From Methanothermus fervidus DSM 2088 (GTDB lineage Archaea > Methanobacteriota > Methanobacteria > DSM-2088 > Methanothermaceae), in the NCBI GenBank assembly GCA_000166095.1, contig CP002278.1, positions 528,001 through 592,000 of the forward strand: a DNA stretch of 64,000 nt, written 5' to 3'. Below the pieces are notes generated by a model. It was given only the letters and a program-made list of their open reading frames with translations. It searched no databases and was not told the DNA's origin. The position numbers and the translations under genes are program-made. Shown piece after piece: positions 56,498 through 64,000 of this stretch; the stretch's first letter is position 1; each line of letters opens with the position of its first letter.

Positions 56498-57391
56498 ATG
56501 AAATTCAGAGAAATCAGTGAAGAAGAAAGAAGGAGATATTATAGACATTGGAGTGTAAAAAAAGTACCTAAATTTATAATAAAATCTCTAAAATTTAGAG
56601 AATTTGCTTTTGATCATGATGGAAGTGGTCCTAGCGATAGATACCGTAGCTTTAAAAATAAGAGAAAGTTAGAGAAATTCATCAAAATTAGGGCACCTTA
56701 TGCTATATATTCTTCAGTAGCATTCTATGAGAAACCTCATAAAAGAGAAGGTTGGAAAGGGGCAGAACTTGTTTTTGATATAGATGCAAAAGATTTGCCT
56801 ATTAAAAAATGTAAATGTAAAAATGCATGTGAAATTTGTTTAGAACAGGCAAAAGACATTGTTAAAATAATAAACAGTATATTAAGGAATGATTTTGGAT
56901 TAGAAAAAATTCATATTATTTATTCTGGTCGTGGATACCATATTCGTGTTCTTGATAAAGATGTTTTGGAATTGGATAGTGAAGTGAGGCGTGAGATATT
57001 AAAATATGTTGTTGGTTGGGATGATCCAGGCAGCGATGTATTTTTCACAATACCAATAGGTTATCCCAAAGTATTTACAAAGTGGATGAAATATATTTTT
57101 TTAAATATTGATGAGAATTCCAAAGTTGAGGGAATATCACGCTATACCTTAAGAAAAATTAGGAAAAATAGAGAAAAAATTAAAAAAAATGAATTTGGTA
57201 AACTTAGAATCAATTTAAAAAGATTGATAGATCCTATAAGAAATATAAATTCAAAACTTGTTGATACAAAAGTCACAATTGATGTTAATAGGATCCTCAG
57301 ATTACCTGGAAGTGTTCATTCAAAAGTTGGAGCAGTGTGTACAGAAGTCAATAGCTTAGATGACTTTAATCCAGAGGAGTGTTTAATATGA
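56498..57391 (+). CDS. priS: DNA primase small (catalytic) subunit PriS
   Basis: 297 aa, slightly short for the family. Catalytic Asp pair FDIDAKD (about 92-98), zinc site CKCKNACEIC, and the nucleotide motif SGRGYHI plus LRLPGSVHSK. Makes RNA/DNA primers together with PriL, whose start overlaps its stop (ATGA). Confidence 0.95.
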   Translation: MKFREISEEERRRYYRHWSVKKVPKFIIKSLKFREFAFDHDGSGPSDRYRSFKNKRKLEKFIKIRAPYAIYSSVAFYEKPHKREGWKGAELVFDIDAKDLPIKKCKCKNACEICLEQAKDIVKIINSILRNDFGLEKIHIIYSGRGYHIRVLDKDVLELDSEVRREILKYVVGWDDPGSDVFFTIPIGYPKVFTKWMKYIFLNIDENSKVEGISRYTLRKIRKNREKIKKNEFGKLRINLKRLIDPIRNINSKLVDTKVTIDVNRILRLPGSVHSKVGAVCTEVNSLDDFNPEECLI

Positions 57392-58569
57392 AAATATTTT
57401 TCATTGATCCATTGAGTAAAGAAGGTAAAGAAATAATTAGGCAAGATGATTCTCTAGATAATTTATTTGATAAACAAAGTATTGGGTACAGTTATGCTGA
57501 CATTGGATTGGCTAGATTAAAATGGTATTTTAATAAAAATTTCAGAGAATATGAATTTTTGTTTGATGAAAATATTGCAGAGTATGATGTAAAAGCTTTC
57601 TATGCATTGGCTCAGGCAATTGCAATAAAATTTGGGTCTAGTTCTCGTGAATCACGAATATTAATAGATTCACAAAAAGAACTAACTAAAGAAAGATTAA
57701 AATTATATCCCAGGTTAGAGGAAAAATTCATTGAAAAATTTGGAGACATTGTCAAGTGGACAGAATTAAAAGATGCCATAAAATATGGTAATATACGGTT
57801 TAAAGATTTATTGCTAGATGAAGGTAAAGTAATTTTAAGTGAAAAAAAATTTCAGGAAAAATTTGGAAAAAGATTTAAAAATAGAGATATTGGAAGGTTT
57901 TATAGGAAAATTGTAGGAAATAAACTAAAAGATATTATTTCAGGAATAGTCGCTGCAAAAGTCAAAAAATATATTAACAAAGTTTATGAGAAGGTTAAAT
58001 CTCAAGAAATTAAACCACATCCTAATATCAAAAAGATTGCAAAAGAAATATCTAGGATAACCACACGTCCCTCAAACATTGTTATAAAGCCAATGAAAAA
58101 ATCTCCACTGGATCCTAATGCATTTCCACCTTGTATAAAAAAAGCATTACAGGGTGTAAAATCAGGCTTAAGAAATTATGCCATAGTTACACTTTTAACA
58201 CCTTTTCTTTCACGTGCAAGACTTTGTCCAACGCTTTCTGGAAAGCGTAACTTAAAGATCTCTGATTATGATCCTAAGTTGAATATATTAAAAAATGAGA
58301 TACTTCCAATGATTTATAAAGCTGCAGAGAGATGTGACCCTCCTCTTTTTGAAGACGATCCACAAGAAAAACGTAATATAATTGCTAAATTAGGTTTTGG
58401 ACTTCATGAGGAACCTCATCTTGAAAATGAAGGGGAAAGCGAATGGTATTCTCCAATGAATTGTGATAAAATTCAAATATATGCTCCTGAATTATGTGAT
58501 CCTGATGAAACATGTAAAAAAGTCAACAATCCTCTAGTATATTATTTAAAAAAGAAAGGAGGGGATTAG
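57388..58569 (+). CDS. priL: DNA primase large subunit PriL
   Basis: 393 aa. Four cysteines for the C-terminal [4Fe-4S] cluster appear in [25 protein letters not shown] or [10 protein letters not shown]; the N-terminal helical domain contacts PriS. ATG 57388 overlaps the priS stop by ATGA and has GAGGAGTG upstream. Confidence 0.93.
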   Translation: MKIFFIDPLSKEGKEIIRQDDSLDNLFDKQSIGYSYADIGLARLKWYFNKNFREYEFLFDENIAEYDVKAFYALAQAIAIKFGSSSRESRILIDSQKELTKERLKLYPRLEEKFIEKFGDIVKWTELKDAIKYGNIRFKDLLLDEGKVILSEKKFQEKFGKRFKNRDIGRFYRKIVGNKLKDIISGIVAAKVKKYINKVYEKVKSQEIKPHPNIKKIAKEISRITTRPSNIVIKPMKKSPLDPNAFPPCIKKALQGVKSGLRNYAIVTLLTPFLSRARLCPTLSGKRNLKISDYDPKLNILKNEILPMIYKAAERCDPPLFEDDPQEKRNIIAKLGFGLHEEPHLENEGESEWYSPMNCDKIQIYAPELCDPDETCKKVNNPLVYYLKKKGGD

Positions 58570-58570
58570 T

Positions 58571-60223
58571 TTGAAAATTTTTGTAACTTGTGCACTGCCA
58601 TATGCAAATGGTCCATTACATCTTGGTCATTTACGATCAACCTATATTCCAGCAGACATATATTCAAGATATCAACGTATGGTTGGAAATGATGTATTAT
58701 TTGTTTGTGCAACAGATGAACATGGGACTCCAATAGCAGTTAAGGCAGAAAAAGAAGGAAAAGATCCATTAGAAATAACAACAAAATATTATAAGAAAAT
58801 AAAATCAGATTTAGATAAATGTGATATTTCATTTGATAATTTTTCAAGGACTAGCAGCGATATTCATTATAAAGTTGCACAAAATTTTTTCTTGAAATTG
58901 TATAAGAAAGGATACATTTATGAAAAAGAAATAAAACAATTCTATTGTACGAATTGTAAAAGGTTTTTACCTGATAGATATGTGGAAGGTATTTGTCCAT
59001 ACTGTGATTCTGAAGGTGCAAGAGGAGACCATTGTGAAGTATGTGGTAGACATCTAGAAGTTTTAGAACTTATAAAACCACGGTGTATATTATGTTCTGG
59101 AGAACCTGAAATAAGGAAATCAAAACATTATTTTTTTAAATTATCAAAATTTCAGAAGAAATTGAAGGAATGGGTTGAAAATAATGAAGAATTACCATCA
59201 AATGTCAAAAATTATACATTAGAATGGCTAAAGGAAGGATTAAATGATTGGATAATGACAAGAGATATGAAATGGGGAGTACCAGTTCCTCTTGAAGATG
59301 CTGAAGGAAAAGTTATATATGTTTGGGGGGAAGCATTCCTTGGATATATTTCCTCAGCTATTGAGTGGTCAAAGAAAAATAAAAAAGATTGGAAAGAATA
59401 TTGGGACAGTGGGGCCATACATTTCATTGGAAAAGATATAATATATCACCACACAATCTTTTGGCCTGCTATGTTAATGGCCTATGGTTGTAAACTTCCA
59501 AGGACTGTGATAGCTGGTGAATATTTATCATTAGAAGGAAAAAAGATGTCTACAAGTAAAAATTGGGTGGTTTGGGTCTCAGATTTTTTAAAGAGATTTG
59601 ATTCCGATCTTTTAAGGTATTATTTAACAATTAATGCTCCATTAACAAGAGACACAGATTTCTCTTGGGATGATTTCCAGAGAAGAGTAAATGATGAGCT
59701 TGCTGACATCCTTGGAAATTTCATCCATAGAGCTCTAATGTTCACTTATAGATTTTTTGATGCAAAAATACCAGAACCTTCAGAGTTTGGAGAGAAAGAT
59801 ATTGAATTTGAAGAAAGGATAAAAGAATCTCCAAAAATTGTTGGAAATTTCATAGAAAATTTTAAATTTAGAGATGGATTAATAGAGATAATGAAATTAG
59901 CAAGAGATGGTAATAAATACTTTAATGATCAAGAGCCGTGGAAAACATTCAAAGAAAATAAATATAAGGCTGCAACTTGCATATATTTATGTGACCAGGC
60001 TGTAAAAGCTATTGGAGTCTTAATAAAACCATATTTACCAAAAACTTCTTCAAATATTTTAAGCATGCTGAATCTAGATGATAATGTAAGATGGGAAGAT
60101 GCAAATGAATTTATAGAGCCAAATCATAAAATAAATAAACCTAAACCATTATTTTCAAAAATAAAATCAGAAGTAATTGAGAAAGAAAAAACCAAATTAA
60201 AAGAAAAGGTAAAAAATGAATGA
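58571..60223 (+). CDS. metG: Methionyl-tRNA synthetase
   Basis: 550-aa class I synthetase. HLGH (HIGH form, about 19) and KMSTS (KMSKS) motifs; a double zinc knuckle with [23 protein letters not shown] and CILCSGEP; anticodon domain follows. It lacks the C-terminal tRNA-binding (Arc1p/EMAP-like) extension found in the roughly 650-aa enzymes of related methanogens. TTG 58571 is the start, with AGGAGGGG before it. Confidence 0.94.
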   Translation: MKIFVTCALPYANGPLHLGHLRSTYIPADIYSRYQRMVGNDVLFVCATDEHGTPIAVKAEKEGKDPLEITTKYYKKIKSDLDKCDISFDNFSRTSSDIHYKVAQNFFLKLYKKGYIYEKEIKQFYCTNCKRFLPDRYVEGICPYCDSEGARGDHCEVCGRHLEVLELIKPRCILCSGEPEIRKSKHYFFKLSKFQKKLKEWVENNEELPSNVKNYTLEWLKEGLNDWIMTRDMKWGVPVPLEDAEGKVIYVWGEAFLGYISSAIEWSKKNKKDWKEYWDSGAIHFIGKDIIYHHTIFWPAMLMAYGCKLPRTVIAGEYLSLEGKKMSTSKNWVVWVSDFLKRFDSDLLRYYLTINAPLTRDTDFSWDDFQRRVNDELADILGNFIHRALMFTYRFFDAKIPEPSEFGEKDIEFEERIKESPKIVGNFIENFKFRDGLIEIMKLARDGNKYFNDQEPWKTFKENKYKAATCIYLCDQAVKAIGVLIKPYLPKTSSNILSMLNLDDNVRWEDANEFIEPNHKINKPKPLFSKIKSEVIEKEKTKLKEKVKNE

Positions 60224-61754
60224 AGAAGGATTAATAAGCAGAACAGAAAGATTACTTTCGGAAATAAAAAAAAGTAGCATTAAGGTAGATGACTTAAGGT
60301 CTTATGATAAAGCTTTTAAAATTTATAGAAAATTAAAGAGTACTCTTAATAAGCTTGAAAAAATTAAAAAAACAATGGAACTAAAGGGTTATAGAAGTCC
60401 ATATAGGTCCATAGCTAAATATTCAACTTACATTGAAGAACCTATTCATGAAGAGCCACATGAAATGGCTAGACATGCTAGATATTTCAGAATAAAAGCT
60501 TCTATAAGAAAAAACATATTAGACCGTGTTAATTCAGCTATAGCATCTCATAAAATTGCAATAAGTAACTTAGAGGAATACATAGAGTTAAAGTGTGTTA
60601 GATGTGGAAAAAGATTTAAAATATATGAAAAATGTGAATGTAATAGAGAAGATGAATATAAAGTGGTTCCAAATGAAAAAGGTATCCATAGAATAGAAAT
60701 AATTCCATATCTTCCTTTATCTGGAGATTACATGGTAAAAATATCTAAGTTAAGTAATTGGGCAAGAGAAGCTTTTAAAAAAATTGTACGTACGTTGAGA
60801 CATGAAAAGAGAGGCACGATAAAATCTACTTCTCTTGTCATAAGGGTGTTTGATGGAAAAAGATGGCTCAGAAAAAAAATCGTAATTAATGGTAGTTTTG
60901 AAGAATGTGAGAATAAATTGCGGAAAAAATATGGATCAAATTTACGTATAGAATTTATGCAATTTCATAGAAGAAAGGCAAGGATTATTGATGATAGATA
61001 CATTCGTAATGCACTTGCCTTAGGTTATACTTGTTTTTGTGAAAACAAGATAGAAAAATTAAAAAATGAGATATTTAACAGTGAAATGAAAAATCCTGAA
61101 TATTTTGAAGAATATTTAAGGATTATTAAAGATGTTGAGAGATCATTGTTATCACTGGATCCTGAAATTAGAGAGGAAATTAAAGAAGAGGAGATAAAGA
61201 AGGTTTTAAAAGAAAAAGGTTTTTTAAATGAAAATGAGGAACTCATAAAAGAAATTAGAGAAGATTTAAAAATTAAAAAAGAAATTGAAGAAGTATTTGT
61301 CAATGTCCCTATAACCTTATTATTGTGGGACATAGCTAATTATTATCTTTGCACATCATATGATCGAAGAACTAAACATTCTGGACCTTTTCCTGGCCTA
61401 CGACCAGTTCTAGATAGACATCAAGCAAAAATATTCAATGAATTTAACAAAAAAGCTGTTAAAATAATTAAGAAATATTTTATGGAGAAAATAGAGTACA
61501 TCCCTAACTTAAATGAAATAATCCTTGAAAATTTCAAAATAGAAAGGAAAATGAAAGGTCTTAGACTTAAAACAGATCCTTTTGCATTTGGGGCAGCCAT
61601 TGTTAACTTGAAGTCTGATATTGATATAGAAAAATGTTCTAAATTGTTTTCAACAACGCCTAAGAATATTAAAAGAGAAAAGAGAAACATAAAAATTATT
61701 ACAAAACCTTCATCAGACAAGGCTAAAAGATTCTTAGAGATTGTTAGAGGTTAG
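60216..61754 (+). CDS. Conserved archaeal protein of unknown function (DUF530-like)
   Basis: 512 aa, in operon with metG (8-base overlap). N-terminal helical region; a zinc-ribbon-like [19 protein letters not shown] (about 126-144); a central basic part ([27 protein letters not shown]); and a conserved block [20 protein letters not shown]. The length and cysteine ribbon fit the methanogen DUF530 family, as far as memory allows. Zinc ribbon and position next to metG, primase and cca suggest nucleic acid binding; unproven. Confidence 0.7.
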   Translation: MNEEGLISRTERLLSEIKKSSIKVDDLRSYDKAFKIYRKLKSTLNKLEKIKKTMELKGYRSPYRSIAKYSTYIEEPIHEEPHEMARHARYFRIKASIRKNILDRVNSAIASHKIAISNLEEYIELKCVRCGKRFKIYEKCECNREDEYKVVPNEKGIHRIEIIPYLPLSGDYMVKISKLSNWAREAFKKIVRTLRHEKRGTIKSTSLVIRVFDGKRWLRKKIVINGSFEECENKLRKKYGSNLRIEFMQFHRRKARIIDDRYIRNALALGYTCFCENKIEKLKNEIFNSEMKNPEYFEEYLRIIKDVERSLLSLDPEIREEIKEEEIKKVLKEKGFLNENEELIKEIREDLKIKKEIEEVFVNVPITLLLWDIANYYLCTSYDRRTKHSGPFPGLRPVLDRHQAKIFNEFNKKAVKIIKKYFMEKIEYIPNLNEIILENFKIERKMKGLRLKTDPFAFGAAIVNLKSDIDIEKCSKLFSTTPKNIKREKRNIKIITKPSSDKAKRFLEIVRG

Positions 61755-61770
61755 AAAACAGGGAGGTAAA

Positions 61771-62238
61771 ATGGCAAGAAAAATACATGTTACAAAGCCA
61801 TTAACAATAAAAACAATAACAGAATTATTAGAAAAAAATCCAGACCTTGAAGAAATTACATGTCCTGCAAGTTTATATCGTCGAATATCTCCTAAATATA
61901 TTAAGGCCTTGAAAGAATTAGGTGTTAAAGTTAGAGCCACAAAAAGAGGAAGAGGAAGGCCCAGAAAATATTCAGAAAAGGACAAAGCGATGGTAAATAG
62001 ATTACTTAAAAAAGGCAAAACTCCAAAAGAAGTTTCTAAAATTATGAATATACCTCTAAAGACTGTGTATTACCTCAAAGGAAACTTAAAACTTAAAAGA
62101 GGTAAAAAACCAAAATACACGAAAGAAACAAGGTTAAAAGTTAAAAAGATGGCTAAAAAAGGAGTTAGTGCTAGAGAAATATCTAAAAAAATGAACATAC
62201 CTTTAAGAACTGTCTATTACATATTAAGGAGTGAGTAG
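61771..62238 (+). CDS. DNA-binding protein with AT-hook and two helix-turn-helix motifs
   Basis: 155 aa. N-terminal domain (IHVTKPLTIKTITELLEKNP) resembles a methanogen DUF1699-type domain; then an AT-hook RGRGRPRK (about 63-70); then two near-identical resolvase/Hin-type HTH units, TPKEVSKIMNIPLKTVYYL and SAREISKKMNIPLRTVYYI (about 88-106 and 133-151). GGGAGGT precedes ATG 61771. Probably a chromosomal or regulatory AT-rich DNA binder. Confidence 0.8.
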   Translation: MARKIHVTKPLTIKTITELLEKNPDLEEITCPASLYRRISPKYIKALKELGVKVRATKRGRGRPRKYSEKDKAMVNRLLKKGKTPKEVSKIMNIPLKTVYYLKGNLKLKRGKKPKYTKETRLKVKKMAKKGVSAREISKKMNIPLRTVYYILRSE

Positions 62239-62245
62239 TGATCAA

Positions 62246-63169
62246 ATGTTACCCACATTATCTGCATTCATAGTATCGTTCTTAGCTACATACTTAATAA
62301 TGCCAAAATTGATTAAGAAGTTAAAAAATGCGGAAATTATAGGTAAAGACATACATAAGCCAACAAAACCACTTATTCCAGAAATGGGTGGTTTAGGTAT
62401 CTTATTAGGGTTTTTTTTAGGAGTTTCTATTGCTTATTTTTTATTACCTCATTATCATTTTTTATTGGCTTTAGTGGTTGTATTTTTTGTAGGGATTGTA
62501 GGTGTAATAGATGACCTTGTGAATTTATCTTGGAAAGAAAAAATATTTTTATTATTTTTTTCCTCTTTACCAGTTATCTTCACTTTCCCAAAAACAATTT
62601 TTTATTTAATCTTAATACCTTTAGCATTTATAGTGGTGCCCAATTTAACTAATATGTTAGCAGGGTTAAATGGTCTTGAATCTGGTTTAGGATCAATAGT
62701 AATGTTCTTTATAACAATTGTGTGTGTTATTTTAGGAAAATTTCATGTTACTCCAATATCTGCTGCAATGTTTGGGTCTTTATTTGCATTTTTACTCTAT
62801 AACAAATATCCAGCACGTATTTTTCCAGGAGATGTTGGAACATTGACAATAGGAGCATGTATTTGTGTTGTTGCATTTTTTGGAAATATAGAATTCATCG
62901 TTTTAATTATGCTAATGCCTTATATTATAGATGCCTCACTTAAGTTTTTTTCTGCTGGAATAATGGAAAGATCACAGCATAAACCAACAAAAGTTACAAA
63001 GGATGGATTACTTGTTCTTCCAAAAGAAAGAAATTTTAACTCACTTATTAGGCTGTTATTACTTAAAAAACCTATGAAAGAGAATGAAATTGTTAAAATA
63101 ATATGGGTAATAGAAATAATCTTTTGTATTCTCGCTGTTTTATTAACCTATGCTTATGATTTTGTTTAA
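62246..63169 (+). CDS. GT family 4 (MraY/WecA-like) polyprenyl-phosphate glycosyltransferase
   Basis: 307 aa with about ten helices. Catalytic Asp pair in VIDDLVNL, NLTNMLAGLNGLESG, and FPGDVGTLTIGA are the MraY/WecA/GPT hallmarks. It attaches a sugar phosphate to the polyprenyl carrier made by enzymes like UppS (48939-49706), in pseudomurein or N-glycan assembly. GTGAT precedes ATG 62246; GTG 62231 is an alternative start. Confidence 0.85.
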   Translation: MLPTLSAFIVSFLATYLIMPKLIKKLKNAEIIGKDIHKPTKPLIPEMGGLGILLGFFLGVSIAYFLLPHYHFLLALVVVFFVGIVGVIDDLVNLSWKEKIFLLFFSSLPVIFTFPKTIFYLILIPLAFIVVPNLTNMLAGLNGLESGLGSIVMFFITIVCVILGKFHVTPISAAMFGSLFAFLLYNKYPARIFPGDVGTLTIGACICVVAFFGNIEFIVLIMLMPYIIDASLKFFSAGIMERSQHKPTKVTKDGLLVLPKERNFNSLIRLLLLKKPMKENEIVKIIWVIEIIFCILAVLLTYAYDFV

Positions 63170-63239
63170 TACTCTTCTAAATAAATTTTTATCTTTTTCT
63201 TTTTTCAGTGCTTTGAAACTTTCGATGATAACTTCTTCA

Positions 63240-63989
63240 CTACTTTTTGATAATTCCCCCCCCCGCAACAATACTGCGAAGCATTTTTGCAAAACTATTT
63301 ATCTTTCTCAAGCCTGCCTCCTTTGAATATTTTATACATTTATCAAAGGATTTTTCTGCATGCTTATACCAACCTCTTCTCAAATTTCTAATTGAATATA
63401 AAAAATATAGGTAAGAGCATGCTTTCTCATCACCTATTGCTTCAGCAATGTTGATAGCCTCTTCCAATGGTAAAATTGATGAATTCCTGTAAAGTTCTAA
63501 ATATTCTTCTGGGATTTTGAGTTCTGAAACTAAATCATCGGCAATTTCTTTTAATTTATCCAATTTAACTTCAATTTTTTTAGAAGAGTCTTCTGGGAAT
63601 TCTTTATACAAACCTCTAATTTTTGAAGCTTCCATTGCTTTTTTTACTCTTTCAACCTCACGAATTTTTTCTAAGACCCTATCCCTATCTTCTCCTTTTA
63701 GATTTTTAAGTAATTGTTTATACAATTCTAGACTCTCATCTACTTTTTTCTGAGTAAAATATATATCAGCTAATGATTCTTGGATGTAATTTTTATATAT
63801 GTTGTCATTAATTTCCTCTGCAATGTCACGTGCTTTAAGGAGATTATCTATAGCTTTCTCAAATTTTTCATCATCAAAGTAATGTTTACTTAATTCACAT
63901 AAAATTTCCATTTCTCTTCTCTTAATTTTAGTTAATTCATCTAAAAGACTTTCAATACTTTTTTTCTTGCCAAATAACTTGCCAATCAT
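63240..63989 (-). CDS. TPR protein ending at a nine-G tract, possible frame switch
   Basis: 249 aa with TPR-like helix pairs (KAIDNLLKARDIAEEINDN, SLELYKQLLKNLKG, HAEKSFDKCIKYSKEAG). ATG 63989 has GTGGTAAT before it. The frame ends a few codons after G9 (plus-strand C9, 63256-63264). With eight G the frame would continue for about 35 codons (ELSKSSEEVIIESFKAL, LFRRVLNKIISIG) and stop at 63143. The longer form is helical and coding-like, so the annotated end may be a switch or artefact. Confidence 0.75.
   Translation of the reverse strand: MIGKLFGKKKSIESLLDELTKIKRREMEILCELSKHYFDDEKFEKAIDNLLKARDIAEEINDNIYKNYIQESLADIYFTQKKVDESLELYKQLLKNLKGEDRDRVLEKIREVERVKKAMEASKIRGLYKEFPEDSSKKIEVKLDKLKEIADDLVSELKIPEEYLELYRNSSILPLEEAINIAEAIGDEKACSYLYFLYSIRNLRRGWYKHAEKSFDKCIKYSKEAGLRKINSFAKMLRSIVAGGGIIKK
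63256..63264. repeat. C9 homopolymer (G9 on the coding strand)
   Basis: Nine consecutive C in a sequence of about 30% GC, inside the end of a TPR gene; loss of one base changes the C-terminus. Such tracts are classic slippage sites. Confidence 0.9.
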
Positions 63990-64000
63990 TTTATTACCAC

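Overview
The window looks like a chromosomal piece of an AT-rich (roughly 30% GC), thermophilic hydrogenotrophic methanogen of the order Methanobacteriales. The evidence is two methanogen marker genes (MtxX and methanogenesis marker 11), fused Fae-Hps, archaeal primase subunits, an archaeal CCA-adding enzyme, AroA'/AroB' and pantoate kinase, a MraY-like glycosyltransferase of the kind expected for pseudomurein, an adhesin-like beta-helix protein, and mannosylglycerate synthesis genes (a thermophile solute). The tiny, AT-rich, tightly overlapping gene organisation would suit Methanothermus, but that genus assignment is inference. Genes overlap by ATGA/GTGA, carry clear GGAGG or GGTGA ribosome sites, and often start with TTG or GTG.

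Layout: (1) 0.5-6.3 kb, plus strand, is a mannosylglycerate module: synthase, phosphatase, a GH38 glycosidase that could be the solute hydrolase, and a phosphohexomutase. (2) 6.4-9.1 kb holds three small membrane-anchored proteins and a GT-C-like membrane protein, with Pth2 on the other strand. (3) 9.6-19.1 kb, all minus, is an unusual ten-gene array: MFS exporter, PyrK-like flavin/2Fe-2S reductase, MnmG-like FAD protein, SAM methyltransferase, P-loop ATPase, metallo-beta-lactamase-fold protein, then a ZnuABC-like metal importer with two permeases. A palindrome lies over its predicted promoter and the last permease is frameshifted. (4) 19.2-22.3 kb, minus, is a TPR / radical SAM-SPASM / O-methyltransferase operon. 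(5) 22.5-27.1 kb is a cell-surface patch: small membrane protein, frameshifted secreted protein, adhesin-like protein with two compensating frameshifts, and a secreted zinc phospholipase C-like protein.

(6) 27.5-64 kb is mostly conserved methanogen core. It includes two box C/D guide RNAs (one with three guide units), TrpB2, Fae-Hps, Sec61-beta, PurB, aEF1-beta, a likely methanofuran kinase, LeuCDB, a cysteine desulfurase-like enzyme, RibH and the RibD-type reductase, HisD, AspRS, CbiC, HemL, MtxX, UppS, TatD, pantoate kinase, AroA'-AroB', ThpR, CCA transferase, PriS-PriL, MetRS, a conserved unknown, an AT-hook/HTH protein, a GT4 membrane enzyme and a TPR protein whose reading frame ends at a nine-base homopolymer.

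Genes too short for routine calling were read directly: Sec61-beta (32615-32776), a zinc-ribbon protein (36905-37060), a 28-residue membrane peptide (41860-41946) and a truncated gene at the left edge (1-293). I saw no rRNA, tRNA, CRISPR array, insertion sequence or origin. The most interesting material is the 9.6-22.3 kb accessory block, the C/D RNAs and the homopolymer-linked frame breaks.
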